From: Shimia sp.
GTDB lineage: Bacteria > Pseudomonadota > Alphaproteobacteria > Rhodobacterales > Rhodobacteraceae
Assembly (NCBI GenBank): GCA_024224295.1
Contig: JAAENN010000349.1
Location: forward strand, 1 to 54,347
Direction: 5' to 3'
Length of the DNA: 54,347 nt
The notes beneath the pieces are model-generated. The model did not search any database, had not been told where the DNA came from, and saw only the letters and a list, made by a program, of their open reading frames with translations. This document shows, piece by piece, positions 26,971 to 34,807 of this stretch (position 1 is the first letter of the stretch; every line of letters starts with the position of its first letter). Position numbers and translations under genes: made by a program.

Positions 26971-27635
26971 CAGTCGTGCTCCCCTTGAAGTGCACGCACT
27001 TCTTCAATTTCGTCTTCAACCTCGTGGCTTGCTACCAGACGGTCAGTCTGACCGCGGAAAATCTGCATGGTCGCCTGAAAAAAGCGGTAGGTCAGCAGCA
27101 GCATGCCAATTGGCAGCACGATGTACGGCACCACCTTGGGAAGCTTTTCGTACTCGTCGCCGTAGTTGATCAGGTCCTCGAGGAACTGAAACGCACCAAT
27201 CATTGGCACGTCCTGAACCTCGTAGAAGGACTGGCTGCGGAACTTCTCGGCAAAACCAGTTGGGAACCAGCGGCCGGAGGTCGGCGGCAAGTCGGCAAAA
27301 ACCGCCCAATAGTCATAGGCGCCTTTCAGCATGAGCACCGCATACGCCAAACAGGCAGCAGCAGCGATCAGGCCAATTGTACGCGCGACAGCCGGGCTTA
27401 CCATATTGATGATCACATCCACGCCGAGGTGCGCATGTTTTTTGACCGCATAAGAGGCGCCCAGAAGCACCAGCCAGGCAAACAGGAAGACGGTCGCTTC
27501 CAAGGCCCATAGAATGTTGGAGTTAAAACCGAACCGGGCAATCACATTGGCAAAGGTAATCAATGTCATCATGCCCAGAAAAAACGCGATCAGCGTTTCT
27601 TCAATCCGGTCCACAAAGGTATGCTTGGTTTGCAT
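26970..27635 (-). CDS. dctQ: TRAP transporter small permease (DctQ type)
   Basis: 221 aa from the ATG at 27635 (GGGACA upstream), giving MQTKHTFVDRIEETLIAFFL. Four membrane segments, with the family pattern FANVIARFGFNSNILWALEA and HLGVDVIINMVSPAVART. It bridges the binding protein to DctM. The loop between segments 3 and 4 is extended (GAYDYWAVFADLPPTSGRWF...). Stop overlaps the dctM start, so the two are translationally coupled. Confidence 0.9.
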   Translation of the reverse strand: MQTKHTFVDRIEETLIAFFLGMMTLITFANVIARFGFNSNILWALEATVFLFAWLVLLGASYAVKKHAHLGVDVIINMVSPAVARTIGLIAAAACLAYAVLMLKGAYDYWAVFADLPPTSGRWFPTGFAEKFRSQSFYEVQDVPMIGAFQFLEDLINYGDEYEKLPKVVPYIVLPIGMLLLTYRFFQATMQIFRGQTDRLVASHEVEDEIEEVRALQGEHD

Positions 27636-27666
27636 TGTCCCGCGTCCCGTGAGTGTTTTTGTTGGC

Positions 27667-27696
27667 AAAACGGGCGGGCCATTTGCGGCCCGCCCG
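27667..27696 (-). terminator. Strong hairpin between dctP and dctQ
   Basis: Perfect ten-base arms CGGGCGGGCC/GGCCCGCCCG with loop ATTTGC, followed on the minus strand by TTTTGCC. In the binding-protein/permease gap of a TRAP operon this usually gives partial termination and 3'-end protection, so that more DctP than permease is made. Confidence 0.75.
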
Positions 27697-27724
27697 CTCC
27701 GAAATTTCACTTTAAGTCAGAGAC

Positions 27725-28729
27725 TTACATGGAGGCGTTGATCGCCTGCGCCGCGTCGATGTTTTCTTGACCAACATCGTCGGAGAATTTGTCCCAAACC
27801 GGCTTCATGGTGTTCACCCACTCGTCACGCTGCGCCGCGTCGAGCGAACGGATGGTGCCACCGGCGTCGATGATCGACTGCTTCGCGGCCTGGTTTACCG
27901 CAAAGGATTCAGCGTTCCGGGTGGCGGTCACTTCGTTGAAGATGGTCAGGAATTCTTCACGCACATCCGCTGGCAGGCTGTCCAGCCAGTCCACAGAAGC
28001 TACAACAAGATAGTCCAGAATGCCGTGGTTTGTTTCGGTCACACCCTCCTGCACTTCGAAGAACTTCTTGCCGTAGATGTTGGACCAGGTATTTTCCTGA
28101 CCGTCCACAACGCCCTGCTGTAGCGCGCCGTAAACTTCGGAGAAGGCCATCTTCTGGGGGGAGCCACCCATGGCTTCCATCTGAGCAACCAACACGTCAG
28201 AGGACTGCACGCGGAACTTCAGGCCGTTGGCGTCAGAAGGCACATTCAGCGGCACGTTTGCAGACATCTGCTTCATGCCGTTATGCCAGTAGCCCAGACC
28301 CTGCAGACCGCGACGCTGCATGCTGTCAAGCATGTCCTGACCGTTGTCAGACGCTTGGAATGCGTCCACGGCGGCCACGTCTTTGAACATGAATGGCAGG
28401 TCAAACAAGCGGAACTGTTTGGTGAACTTTTCAAACTTGGACAGCGAAGGCGCGGCCAACTGAACATCGCCCTGTAGCATCGCTTCCAGAACTTTGTTGT
28501 CGTTATAAAGCGTGGAGTTCGGGAAAACCTCCATGCACATCTTGCCGTTCATCTCTTCGTTCACGCGCTTCTCCAGCAGCGACGCCGCAATCCCTTTTGG
28601 GTGCTTGTCGGTGTTGGTAACGTGGCTAAACTTCACAACGATCTCGCCGTCGTCACAGGCCGCAGAGGCAAAGCTCGCACCGGTCACAGTCAGCGCCAGC
28701 GCAGTGGCAGCAGTTGTCAGAAATTTCAT
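27725..28729 (-). CDS. dctP: TRAP transporter solute-binding protein (DctP family)
   Basis: 334 aa; ATG at 28729 with GGGAGGAAACC upstream. Signal peptide residues 1-23 (FLTTAATALALTVTGASFASA). DctP fold: IVVKFSHVTNTDKHPKGIAA, GMKQMSANVPLN and KFRVQSSDVLVAQMEAMG, whose arginine is the conserved carboxylate ligand. Likely ligand a C4-dicarboxylate (malate, succinate, fumarate) by family resemblance; other organic acids are possible. First gene of dctPQM; no DctB/DctD two-component regulator is nearby. Confidence 0.92.
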   Translation of the reverse strand: MKFLTTAATALALTVTGASFASAACDDGEIVVKFSHVTNTDKHPKGIAASLLEKRVNEEMNGKMCMEVFPNSTLYNDNKVLEAMLQGDVQLAAPSLSKFEKFTKQFRLFDLPFMFKDVAAVDAFQASDNGQDMLDSMQRRGLQGLGYWHNGMKQMSANVPLNVPSDANGLKFRVQSSDVLVAQMEAMGGSPQKMAFSEVYGALQQGVVDGQENTWSNIYGKKFFEVQEGVTETNHGILDYLVVASVDWLDSLPADVREEFLTIFNEVTATRNAESFAVNQAAKQSIIDAGGTIRSLDAAQRDEWVNTMKPVWDKFSDDVGQENIDAAQAINASM

Positions 28730-29159
28730 ATCGGTTTCCTCCCAGAATTTGTCCGATGTCCTCCTCACGCCCTAAAGCGTGCGATGACAAAACTGTGACT
28801 GTCGGCGAAAGCCCGCTCAACAGTTTCTTTATCTTTGCACTCATCCATTGGTTATTTTGTTTCTTTGCAGACGCTTATACCGAAAACTAGGTAGTCCTCA
28901 GTGCGTAGAAAATCACATCCCGTGCGATTTCCCGCACAGCGACGTTTGGACTTGTGCGGAAATCCGCACAGCGACTCTCAGGTCAATTGGCCAAACAAAA
29001 GAGGCTCACGGCAACCTCGCGAGCCGGAGGAGTGTCGCCCTTGGTGCATTGGCCATGCGCACGCTTTGGGAAATTTGAGACCAAATGAAGCCCTGTCATT
29101 GACCCCACCTTTGGGCCGCGTCAGGGTAGGTCTAAGATTTTTTTGAGTGTTCTATTGTG
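28730..29159. other. Divergent control region between dctP and the desaturase
   Basis: 430 bp, no gene credible on either strand. It contains the palindrome pair listed at 28922-28975. AT-rich sequence nearer dctP (28820-28880) could hold its promoter. Confidence 0.5.
28922..28975. promoter_or_regulatory. Two tandem inverted repeats, candidate operators
   Basis: Site 1: GTGCG-ATTTCC-CGCAC (28922-28937). Site 2: TGTGCGGA-AA-TCCGCACA (28953-28970), a perfect 18-bp palindrome. Both are followed by AGCGAC, and the repeated CCGCACAGCGAC copies are 32 bp apart, three helical turns. This geometry fits cooperative binding by a dimeric regulator. Which flanking gene is controlled is unknown. Confidence 0.55.
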
Positions 29160-30257
29160 ATGACCAGCCAAGCCCAATCTACCCGCCCCAAAGGCATCTC
29201 TCCCCAGTCGCGCCGCCACAACGAGATGCGCAAAGAGGCGCTGGCGGCGCATCCAGAATTGTCGGAGCTGTCCGGCACCCAGCCGTTTACCGCCTTAGCT
29301 TTGCCTGTGTTGCTGGCTGTGCATTGGAGCATAGCTTGGTTGGTGTCGGATCAGCCCCTCTGGGTGATTGGCCTCACCGCCTTTCTGATTGGGCAACTGA
29401 TCTACCACTCCGCTGCAAGCCTCATTCACGAAACCTGCCACAAGCTGGTGTTCCGCGACTTTGCGCCTAAGCTTGCCTTCGATCTGGGGTTGGAGTTCAT
29501 CCTGACCTCCTACGGCAAACAGCTCACCTACCAACACCAACATGTCACCAGTCACCACCCTTTTGTCGGCGACTATGACAACGACTACGAGCACGAAGAT
29601 CTCTGCGCTCTGCAAGCCCGCTTTGCCATTGGACGCACCCATCCCGTGCTTCAAAAACTGCTCACTGCGCTGACGTTGTTCCTTCATGCCCTGCCACTTG
29701 GTTCAGTTTTCATCGCCGACAAAATCCTGCCGCCTCTTTACGCCAAAGCCTCCGGCCGCCCTGTACGAGATCCGCAACCACGCTTCACCGTCACCTCCTC
29801 CACATCCACCGAAATGCGCCCCTACATTGTGGCCTCCGCGCTTTCCAATATCGTGATGCTGCTTCTGCTCGGCCCGTGGGCCCTGCTCTACCACATCTGG
29901 TCGCTCTCTTTTTTCCTTGGAAAACTGGGCATCTCCAACCTAGGCCAATCGCTTACCGAACATCCCGGCGACGACAACGTAAATCCAACACGCTCCTGCT
30001 ATGGCCCCATCAACTGGCTTTTGTTCAACACAGGCTACCACAACGAACACCACTCCTTTCCAAATGTGCCCTGGACGCGTCTGCCGACCTTGCACCGCAC
30101 CGCGCCGGAGGTATTTCACGCCGAGGCAGAGCGGAGTTACCTAGGCGCCTGGTGGGACCACGTCCGACAAGACTTCACCGCCTCGCGCAAACTCAAGCTG
30201 CACGACACAGACCAGCTCTCCCGCTGCCAAGGAGAAGAGACCACCCCAGCCGAGTGA
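29160..30257 (+). CDS. Fatty acid desaturase resembling sphingolipid delta-4 desaturases
   Basis: 365 aa membrane di-iron desaturase. Histidine boxes: HETCH (90-94), HQHVTSHH (126-133) and NTGYHNEHHSFPNVP (about 291-304). The third box and the N-terminal MRKEALAAHPELSELSG closely follow eukaryotic dihydroceramide delta-4 desaturases (YHNEHHDFPNIP; short Lipid_DES leader). Four hydrophobic stretches. Substrate in a bacterium is uncertain: it may be a sphingolipid, another long-chain base or an ordinary acyl chain. ATG at 29160 lies within GTGATG, and no clear ribosome site is visible. Monocistronic. Confidence 0.82.
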   Translation: MTSQAQSTRPKGISPQSRRHNEMRKEALAAHPELSELSGTQPFTALALPVLLAVHWSIAWLVSDQPLWVIGLTAFLIGQLIYHSAASLIHETCHKLVFRDFAPKLAFDLGLEFILTSYGKQLTYQHQHVTSHHPFVGDYDNDYEHEDLCALQARFAIGRTHPVLQKLLTALTLFLHALPLGSVFIADKILPPLYAKASGRPVRDPQPRFTVTSSTSTEMRPYIVASALSNIVMLLLLGPWALLYHIWSLSFFLGKLGISNLGQSLTEHPGDDNVNPTRSCYGPINWLLFNTGYHNEHHSFPNVPWTRLPTLHRTAPEVFHAEAERSYLGAWWDHVRQDFTASRKLKLHDTDQLSRCQGEETTPAE

Positions 30258-30317
30258 TTTGCCTCTCACCGGAGGCAAAGCTATATTGCGCCGCAGAAAC
30301 TTACGCGAGCAGACCTC

Positions 30318-31034
30318 ATGAAACTCTTTGTTGGCCTTGGCAATCCGGGCTCCAAATACGCGCAGAACCGCCACAACATCGGCTTTATGGCAATGGATCA
30401 GATTGCTTCGGACCATGGCTTTTCGCCCTTCAAAGGCAAATTCCAGGGTGCTCTAACGGAGGGCCGTTTGGGGAGCGAAAAGGTGCTCTTGCTCAAGCCG
30501 GAAACCTTCATGAACCTCTCAGGCCAATCCGTGGGCGAAGCCATGCGGTTTTACAAACTCGCGCCCGAAGACGTGGTCGTTTTTCATGACGAGCTAGACC
30601 TGAAACCCGGCAAGCTGAAGTACAAAATGGGTGGCGGTCACGCCGGCCACAACGGGCTGCGCTCGATCCACCAGCATATTGGCGAGGCCTATGGCCGCGT
30701 GCGCATGGGCGTTGGTCATCCTGGGCGTAAAGACTTGGTCAGCCACTACGTGCTGCATGATTTTCACAAAATGGATCAAGATTGGCTCGATGACATGCTG
30801 CGCGGCATTTCCGACGGTGCAGCCCATCTCGCCGAGGGCGACACAGCCAAATTTTCCAACGCGGTTGCCATGCGCCTAAACCCGCCGCGCCCTTCGACCG
30901 GCAAGGCCAATCCAAACGCAAAAGCTAAGCCAGAAGCCAAGGCTGACATATCTAAAGCCAAGCCGGACCCCGTAGCTGCGCCCGCAGCAGACGCCCGCAG
31001 CCCCCTGCAAAAACTCATGGATAAGTTCTCTTGA
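30318..31034 (+). CDS. pth: Peptidyl-tRNA hydrolase
   Basis: 238 aa. Releases peptides from peptidyl-tRNA dropped by ribosomes. Seen: FVGLGNPGSKYAQNRHNIGF with catalytic His19, KPETFMNLSGQSV, VVFHDELDLKPGKLKYKMGG, GHNGLRSI and RVRMGVGHPGRKDLVSHYVL. The last about 50 residues are an Ala/Lys/Pro-rich extension, absent from E. coli but common in Rhodobacteraceae. It overlaps the start of the DUF2332 gene. Often next to rplY (ribosomal L25) in this group; that gene is not here. Confidence 0.96.
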   Translation: MKLFVGLGNPGSKYAQNRHNIGFMAMDQIASDHGFSPFKGKFQGALTEGRLGSEKVLLLKPETFMNLSGQSVGEAMRFYKLAPEDVVVFHDELDLKPGKLKYKMGGGHAGHNGLRSIHQHIGEAYGRVRMGVGHPGRKDLVSHYVLHDFHKMDQDWLDDMLRGISDGAAHLAEGDTAKFSNAVAMRLNPPRPSTGKANPNAKAKPEAKADISKAKPDPVAAPAADARSPLQKLMDKFS

Positions 31035-32068
31035 GTGCGCTTCAGGCTGCATTTTTGTCGCAAGCCGAGAGCTGCGAGGCGCTCGACAGCCCTTTTATGG
31101 GCCGCCTGCTGCGTCTACTTGCAGAACATTGGCCAGAGGACACGGCGCTCGCCGCCAAATGCGCCACGTTTGAGGGCGACATCAGTCCAAAAGGCCACAG
31201 CCTGCCTCTGCGCATCGCGGGCGGCTTGCATGCTCTTGTCCTGAAAAGCGAAGACACGGGCCTCAGCTCCGTTTACCCACCGAACAAAAGCGATGACGCG
31301 GACCTACTAAACGCAGTCCTAACCGCTCTGCGCACCCACGACGCCTTCCTCACCGACTGGATCACCCACGCGCCACAAACCAACGAGGTACGCCGCTCTT
31401 CCGTGCTGATCGCCACTGCGCATCTGCTGGCCGATCGTTTCAATCTGCCCATCAAGCTCTCCGAATTGGGCGCCTCTGCCGGTTTGAACCTGATGTTTGA
31501 TCACTTCCACCTCGATGTGGGTGACGGTTATGGTCCGCAAAGCAAAGTAGCCCTGGCCCCCGATTGGACTGGCCCGCTGCCCCCCAAGGCAGACGTGACC
31601 ATCTCAAACCGCCGCGGCGTCGACCTCAACCCGCTTAACAGCGCGGATACCGAGGACGCTCTGCGCCTCCAAAGCTATCTCTGGGCGGATCAGGAAGAGC
31701 GCCTGCACCGCACGCAAGCCGCCATTGCACTCAACACCGCTGAGCTTGATCAAGACGATGCCATCTCCTGGCTGGAGCGCCGCCTGTCGACGCCCAAAAC
31801 CGGCGAGCTGCACATGGTTTACTCCACTGTGGCTTGGCAATACTTCCCTGCGGATCGCCAAAATCACGGCACCACCTTGATGGAAGCCGCCGGTGCGCAG
31901 GCCACCGAGGCCGCGCCCCTCGCTTGGCTGTCTTACGAAGCGGACGACATCACCCATGGCGCTGCGCTCATATTACGCCTTTGGCCCGGCAACCACACGA
32001 TACCTTTGGGCCGCGCCGACTTCCACGGCCGCTGGGTGGAATGGCACGCGCCCGCCAAACTCCCCTAA
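31031..32068 (+). CDS. DUF2332 family protein
   Basis: 345 aa from a TTG that overlaps the pth stop (TTGA). DUF2332 blocks: RLLRLLAEHW, LPLRIAGGLHALVL, LSELGASAGLNLMFD (a glycine-rich methyltransferase-like turn), then RGVDLNPLNSADTEDALRLQSYLWADQEERLHR and VYSTVAWQYFP. Function of this family is not established; the ELGASAGLNL motif suggests a Rossmann-like SAM-binding fold. Co-transcribed with pth by overlap. Confidence 0.83.
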   Translation: MSALQAAFLSQAESCEALDSPFMGRLLRLLAEHWPEDTALAAKCATFEGDISPKGHSLPLRIAGGLHALVLKSEDTGLSSVYPPNKSDDADLLNAVLTALRTHDAFLTDWITHAPQTNEVRRSSVLIATAHLLADRFNLPIKLSELGASAGLNLMFDHFHLDVGDGYGPQSKVALAPDWTGPLPPKADVTISNRRGVDLNPLNSADTEDALRLQSYLWADQEERLHRTQAAIALNTAELDQDDAISWLERRLSTPKTGELHMVYSTVAWQYFPADRQNHGTTLMEAAGAQATEAAPLAWLSYEADDITHGAALILRLWPGNHTIPLGRADFHGRWVEWHAPAKLP

Positions 32069-32139
32069 CGTCACCGTTGCCGCCCACCGCCGCTTAATGC
32101 TCAACTCCGTCCAACAAAACTAGGGAGGGGACCCCACAC

Positions 32140-33306
32140 ATGCGCACCTTTGGAAAATGGCTTGGCCGCATTCTTCTAATGCTGATCCTGGCCGCGCTGA
32201 CCGTCTATGCGCTCAAACGCGAAGAAATCACCCGGCTGCTGGCAGTAAACTCGCTGTTCTCCGAGGAGAAGATTGTCTCCAACTTCTCCAACATGGACAC
32301 GCTCTTCCTATCCGCCGGGATTTCCAAAGGCGACACAGAGGTCAGCGCCCTGCCAAACGGCACCGAGATGACCATGCCCGAAAGCTTTGACACATGGACC
32401 AAAGAACGCACCGTGACCGGCATGGTAGTTCTCAAGGACGGCCAGAAGGTACACGAAAGTTACTATCAGGACACCGCACCGGAAGACCTGCGGATTAGCT
32501 GGTCGGTGGCCAAATCCTACCTGTCGTCCCTTATGGGCATTGTCACTGCCGAAGGCCTGATCGACATCAACGAACAGGTCACCACCTACGCCCCGCTTTT
32601 GAAAGGCACCGCCTATGACGGCGCCACTGTATTAAACGTGCTACAGATGTCCTCCGGCGTAATCTTTGATGAGGATTATCTAGATTTCAACAGTGATATC
32701 AACCGTATGGGCCGCGTCCTTGCCATGGGCGGCACGATGGACGGCTTTGCTGGTGGCCTCACCGAAACCTTCGTGGAGCCCGGCAAACAGTTCCAATATG
32801 TCTCCATCGACACCCATGTTCTGGGCATGGTCATCCGAGGCGCCACGGGTCGTTCCATCCCCGACCTGCTCTCTGAAAAAATCATCTCCAAACTCGGCTA
32901 TGAACAAGACCCCTACTACGTCACCGACGGCGAAGGCGTGGCCTTTGTGCTCGGCGGACTCAACATCCGCACCCGCGACTACGCCCGCTTTGGTCAGATG
33001 ATCCTACAAGAGGGCGCATACAACGGCGCCCAAGTGGTCCCGGCCGACTGGCTCGCCGCCGCCACCGTGCCCAGCGCCAACACAAAAGACGGCAATCTGC
33101 ACTACGGCTACCAATGGTGGATGCCCAAAGACCCACGCGACGGCGAATTCTTCGGTATCGGCGTCTATGGCCAATACATCTACATCAACCGCCCGCACGG
33201 CGTGGTGATCGCGGTGAACTCCGCCGACCGTAAGTTCAAGGAAAGTGGCGTGACCGATGGCAACATCGCCCTATTCCGTGAAATTGCCGAAACGGCAGGA
33301 AGGTAA
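32140..33306 (+). CDS. Serine hydrolase, class C beta-lactamase/6-aminohexanoate hydrolase type
   Basis: 388 aa. An N-terminal hydrophobic segment (LGRILLMLILAALTVYAL) anchors it to the inner membrane or serves as a signal. The SxxK nucleophile motif is SWSVAKSYLSSLMG; later blocks VLNVLQMSSGVIFDEDY, GLNIRTRDYARFGQMIL and YGYQWWMPKDPRDGEFFGIGVYGQY fit the penicillin-binding-protein-like hydrolases. The substrate could be a small ester, amide or peptide; antibiotic resistance is not implied. GGGAGGGG precedes the ATG; a strong terminator follows. Confidence 0.87.
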   Translation: MRTFGKWLGRILLMLILAALTVYALKREEITRLLAVNSLFSEEKIVSNFSNMDTLFLSAGISKGDTEVSALPNGTEMTMPESFDTWTKERTVTGMVVLKDGQKVHESYYQDTAPEDLRISWSVAKSYLSSLMGIVTAEGLIDINEQVTTYAPLLKGTAYDGATVLNVLQMSSGVIFDEDYLDFNSDINRMGRVLAMGGTMDGFAGGLTETFVEPGKQFQYVSIDTHVLGMVIRGATGRSIPDLLSEKIISKLGYEQDPYYVTDGEGVAFVLGGLNIRTRDYARFGQMILQEGAYNGAQVVPADWLAAATVPSANTKDGNLHYGYQWWMPKDPRDGEFFGIGVYGQYIYINRPHGVVIAVNSADRKFKESGVTDGNIALFREIAETAGR

Positions 33307-33329
33307 GACGTCTGAAAACCCCAAATGGA

Positions 33330-33362
33330 AAGCCGCGCGTCTCTCTGAAATGCGCGGCTTTT
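33330..33362 (+). terminator. Terminator after the serine hydrolase
   Basis: Arms AAGCCGCGC/GCGCGGCTT (33330-33338, 33352-33360), followed by TT. Placed between convergent genes and may also serve the minus-strand gene. Confidence 0.8.
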
Positions 33363-33364
33363 GA

Positions 33365-34108
33365 TTAGTCGACCCGTCCAGGCAAGGATAGGTCACCAGA
33401 GGCCACGTCAAACACATCCGTCACACAAAGCAGCGGTGCGTGTACACTTTCATTCACGCGAAGCGCGGCAGTTACCCCATCGTAGGACGCGCCTTCTGCA
33501 CCGCCCAGAATTGCCGCGTTCACGGTAATCTCGGGTCCATCAAACACCGGCGTGAAACCAGGACTGTCCAGCAAAATCGGAAATCCTGGCCATGTTGCTG
33601 GAAGGTTGGGAGTCGCACCCTCAGGAATGTCCTTCACGGCAAGTGCTCCCTCTCCACAAGCATCGGTGGGCGCCAACACCACCCAGTGACTATGCCATAC
33701 CCCACCATCATTGCCAGTGTCCCCATCGAGGTTTTCATCGTACAGCGGCGTGTCGTCAAAGTCTGGATGACTGGTCGCGGCCATCGCCAAAATACCCGCT
33801 CCTTCATCAAATCCTACAACGCTGGGATCAAGAGATGTAGGCCACACATAAGACCAGACATCTGCCCCACCAACAGCCCCATTGACCGCTGGTTTGTCTG
33901 CGCCGGCTATACCGTTCGTGGTCATGTGGAAAGTCACCGTGTTGCCTGAACGATGAACATGCGCCGCGAGGATATCAAAGGCCTCTACGACTCCGACTTT
34001 GGCTTCTGAGGTTACAGCGTCAGCCTGATGGGTGGCGTGATTGCCTCCAGCAAGTGCGGCGGAAGCGAAAACACCGGAAACAGCGCTGAGTAAAATTGGT
34101 CTGAACAT
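33365..34108 (-). CDS. Secreted protein of unknown function, divergent from a MarR regulator
   Basis: 247 aa; start at 34108 chosen for GGAGA upstream. Signal peptide residues 1-20 (FRPILLSAVSGVFASAALA). The mature protein is acidic, with His-rich spots (GGNHATHQADA, AAHVHRSGNTVTFHMTTNG, GGVWHSHWVVL) and two cysteines (DACGEG, LLCVTDVF). Beta-rich pattern, about the size of a periplasmic binding or metal-handling protein. I do not recognise the family. It shares a 89-bp control region with the MarR gene, so is a likely target. Confidence 0.75.
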   Translation of the reverse strand: MFRPILLSAVSGVFASAALAGGNHATHQADAVTSEAKVGVVEAFDILAAHVHRSGNTVTFHMTTNGIAGADKPAVNGAVGGADVWSYVWPTSLDPSVVGFDEGAGILAMAATSHPDFDDTPLYDENLDGDTGNDGGVWHSHWVVLAPTDACGEGALAVKDIPEGATPNLPATWPGFPILLDSPGFTPVFDGPEITVNAAILGGAEGASYDGVTAALRVNESVHAPLLCVTDVFDVASGDLSLPGRVD

Positions 34109-34143
34109 TTTGGTCTCCATTGGATATCAAACGATCCGACAAT

Positions 34144-34191
34144 TAATAGCGAGTCGCTATTATTGCAAGTGTAGTTTCGACTCGCTACACT
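34144..34191. promoter_or_regulatory. Operator-like inverted repeats between the secreted protein and MarR genes
   Basis: TAATAGCGAGTCGCTATTA at 34144-34162 is a perfect 19-bp palindrome; 34168-34191 has AGTGTAG...CTACACT arms and repeats CGACTCGCTA, also present inverted in the first site. They overlap the presumed divergent promoters, the last ending six bases before the MarR start. Likely MarR operators giving autoregulation and control of the secreted-protein gene. Confidence 0.75.
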
Positions 34192-34197
34192 AAACGT

Positions 34198-34740
34198 ATG
34201 ACCAAAGACATTCTTATCCGCGAACTCATCGTTCGATTGGCCCGCCTCAACGCGTCCCAAACGTGGCATGATGACCTCAACCCAGCACAGGTTTCCGCGC
34301 TGAAGTATCTCTCCCGTGCCAATCGGTTTTCGCGCTCACCGTCACATGTCGCCGACTACCTTGGAACCACACGAGGAACGATGTCTCAGACACTCAAAGC
34401 ACTGGACCGAAAGGGGTATGTGTCCGAAAACAGATCAGAAACCGATAAGAGGTCAATATCGTATGATCTCACTCAGGACGGCACTCGTGCCGCGCTGCAC
34501 CCGGCCACGCTCGACCCGATGCTCTCAGATCTCCCCGAAGACGAGCAGAAATCTCTCGAGCAAGCTTTAACCAACACGTTGATTTCCCTACTCAAAAAAA
34601 ACGGCAGCAAGGCATTTGGGGTATGCAAGACCTGTCGTCACCATCAGCAGAAACAGAACATGCGGTATTGCAATCTTCTACAACTGCCGTTGGAAACGGT
34701 CGAGGCCGATCAAATTTGCCACGAGCAAGTGCCGGCCTAA
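34198..34740 (+). CDS. MarR family regulator with C-terminal four-cysteine motif
   Basis: 180 aa. Residues about 28-95 are the winged helix of MarR proteins (LNPAQVSALKYLSRANRF, HVADYLGTTRGTMSQTLKALDRKGYV, SETDKRSISYDLTQDG with the wing). After the dimer helices there is an extra tail with Cys143 and Cys146 (GVCKTCRHHQ), Cys158 (RYCNLLQLPL) and Cys174 (DQICHEQV). Four cysteines in this spacing suggest a zinc or Fe-S site, so it could sense metal, iron or oxidants. Divergent from the secreted protein with palindromic operators between. Confidence 0.88.
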   Translation: MTKDILIRELIVRLARLNASQTWHDDLNPAQVSALKYLSRANRFSRSPSHVADYLGTTRGTMSQTLKALDRKGYVSENRSETDKRSISYDLTQDGTRAALHPATLDPMLSDLPEDEQKSLEQALTNTLISLLKKNGSKAFGVCKTCRHHQQKQNMRYCNLLQLPLETVEADQICHEQVPA

Positions 34741-34807
34741 ACGGTCACTTGCCACATGCCCTACTCCCTTAAGGCCGCAACGAAACAACCTCGCGCATTT
34801 TGGTGCT

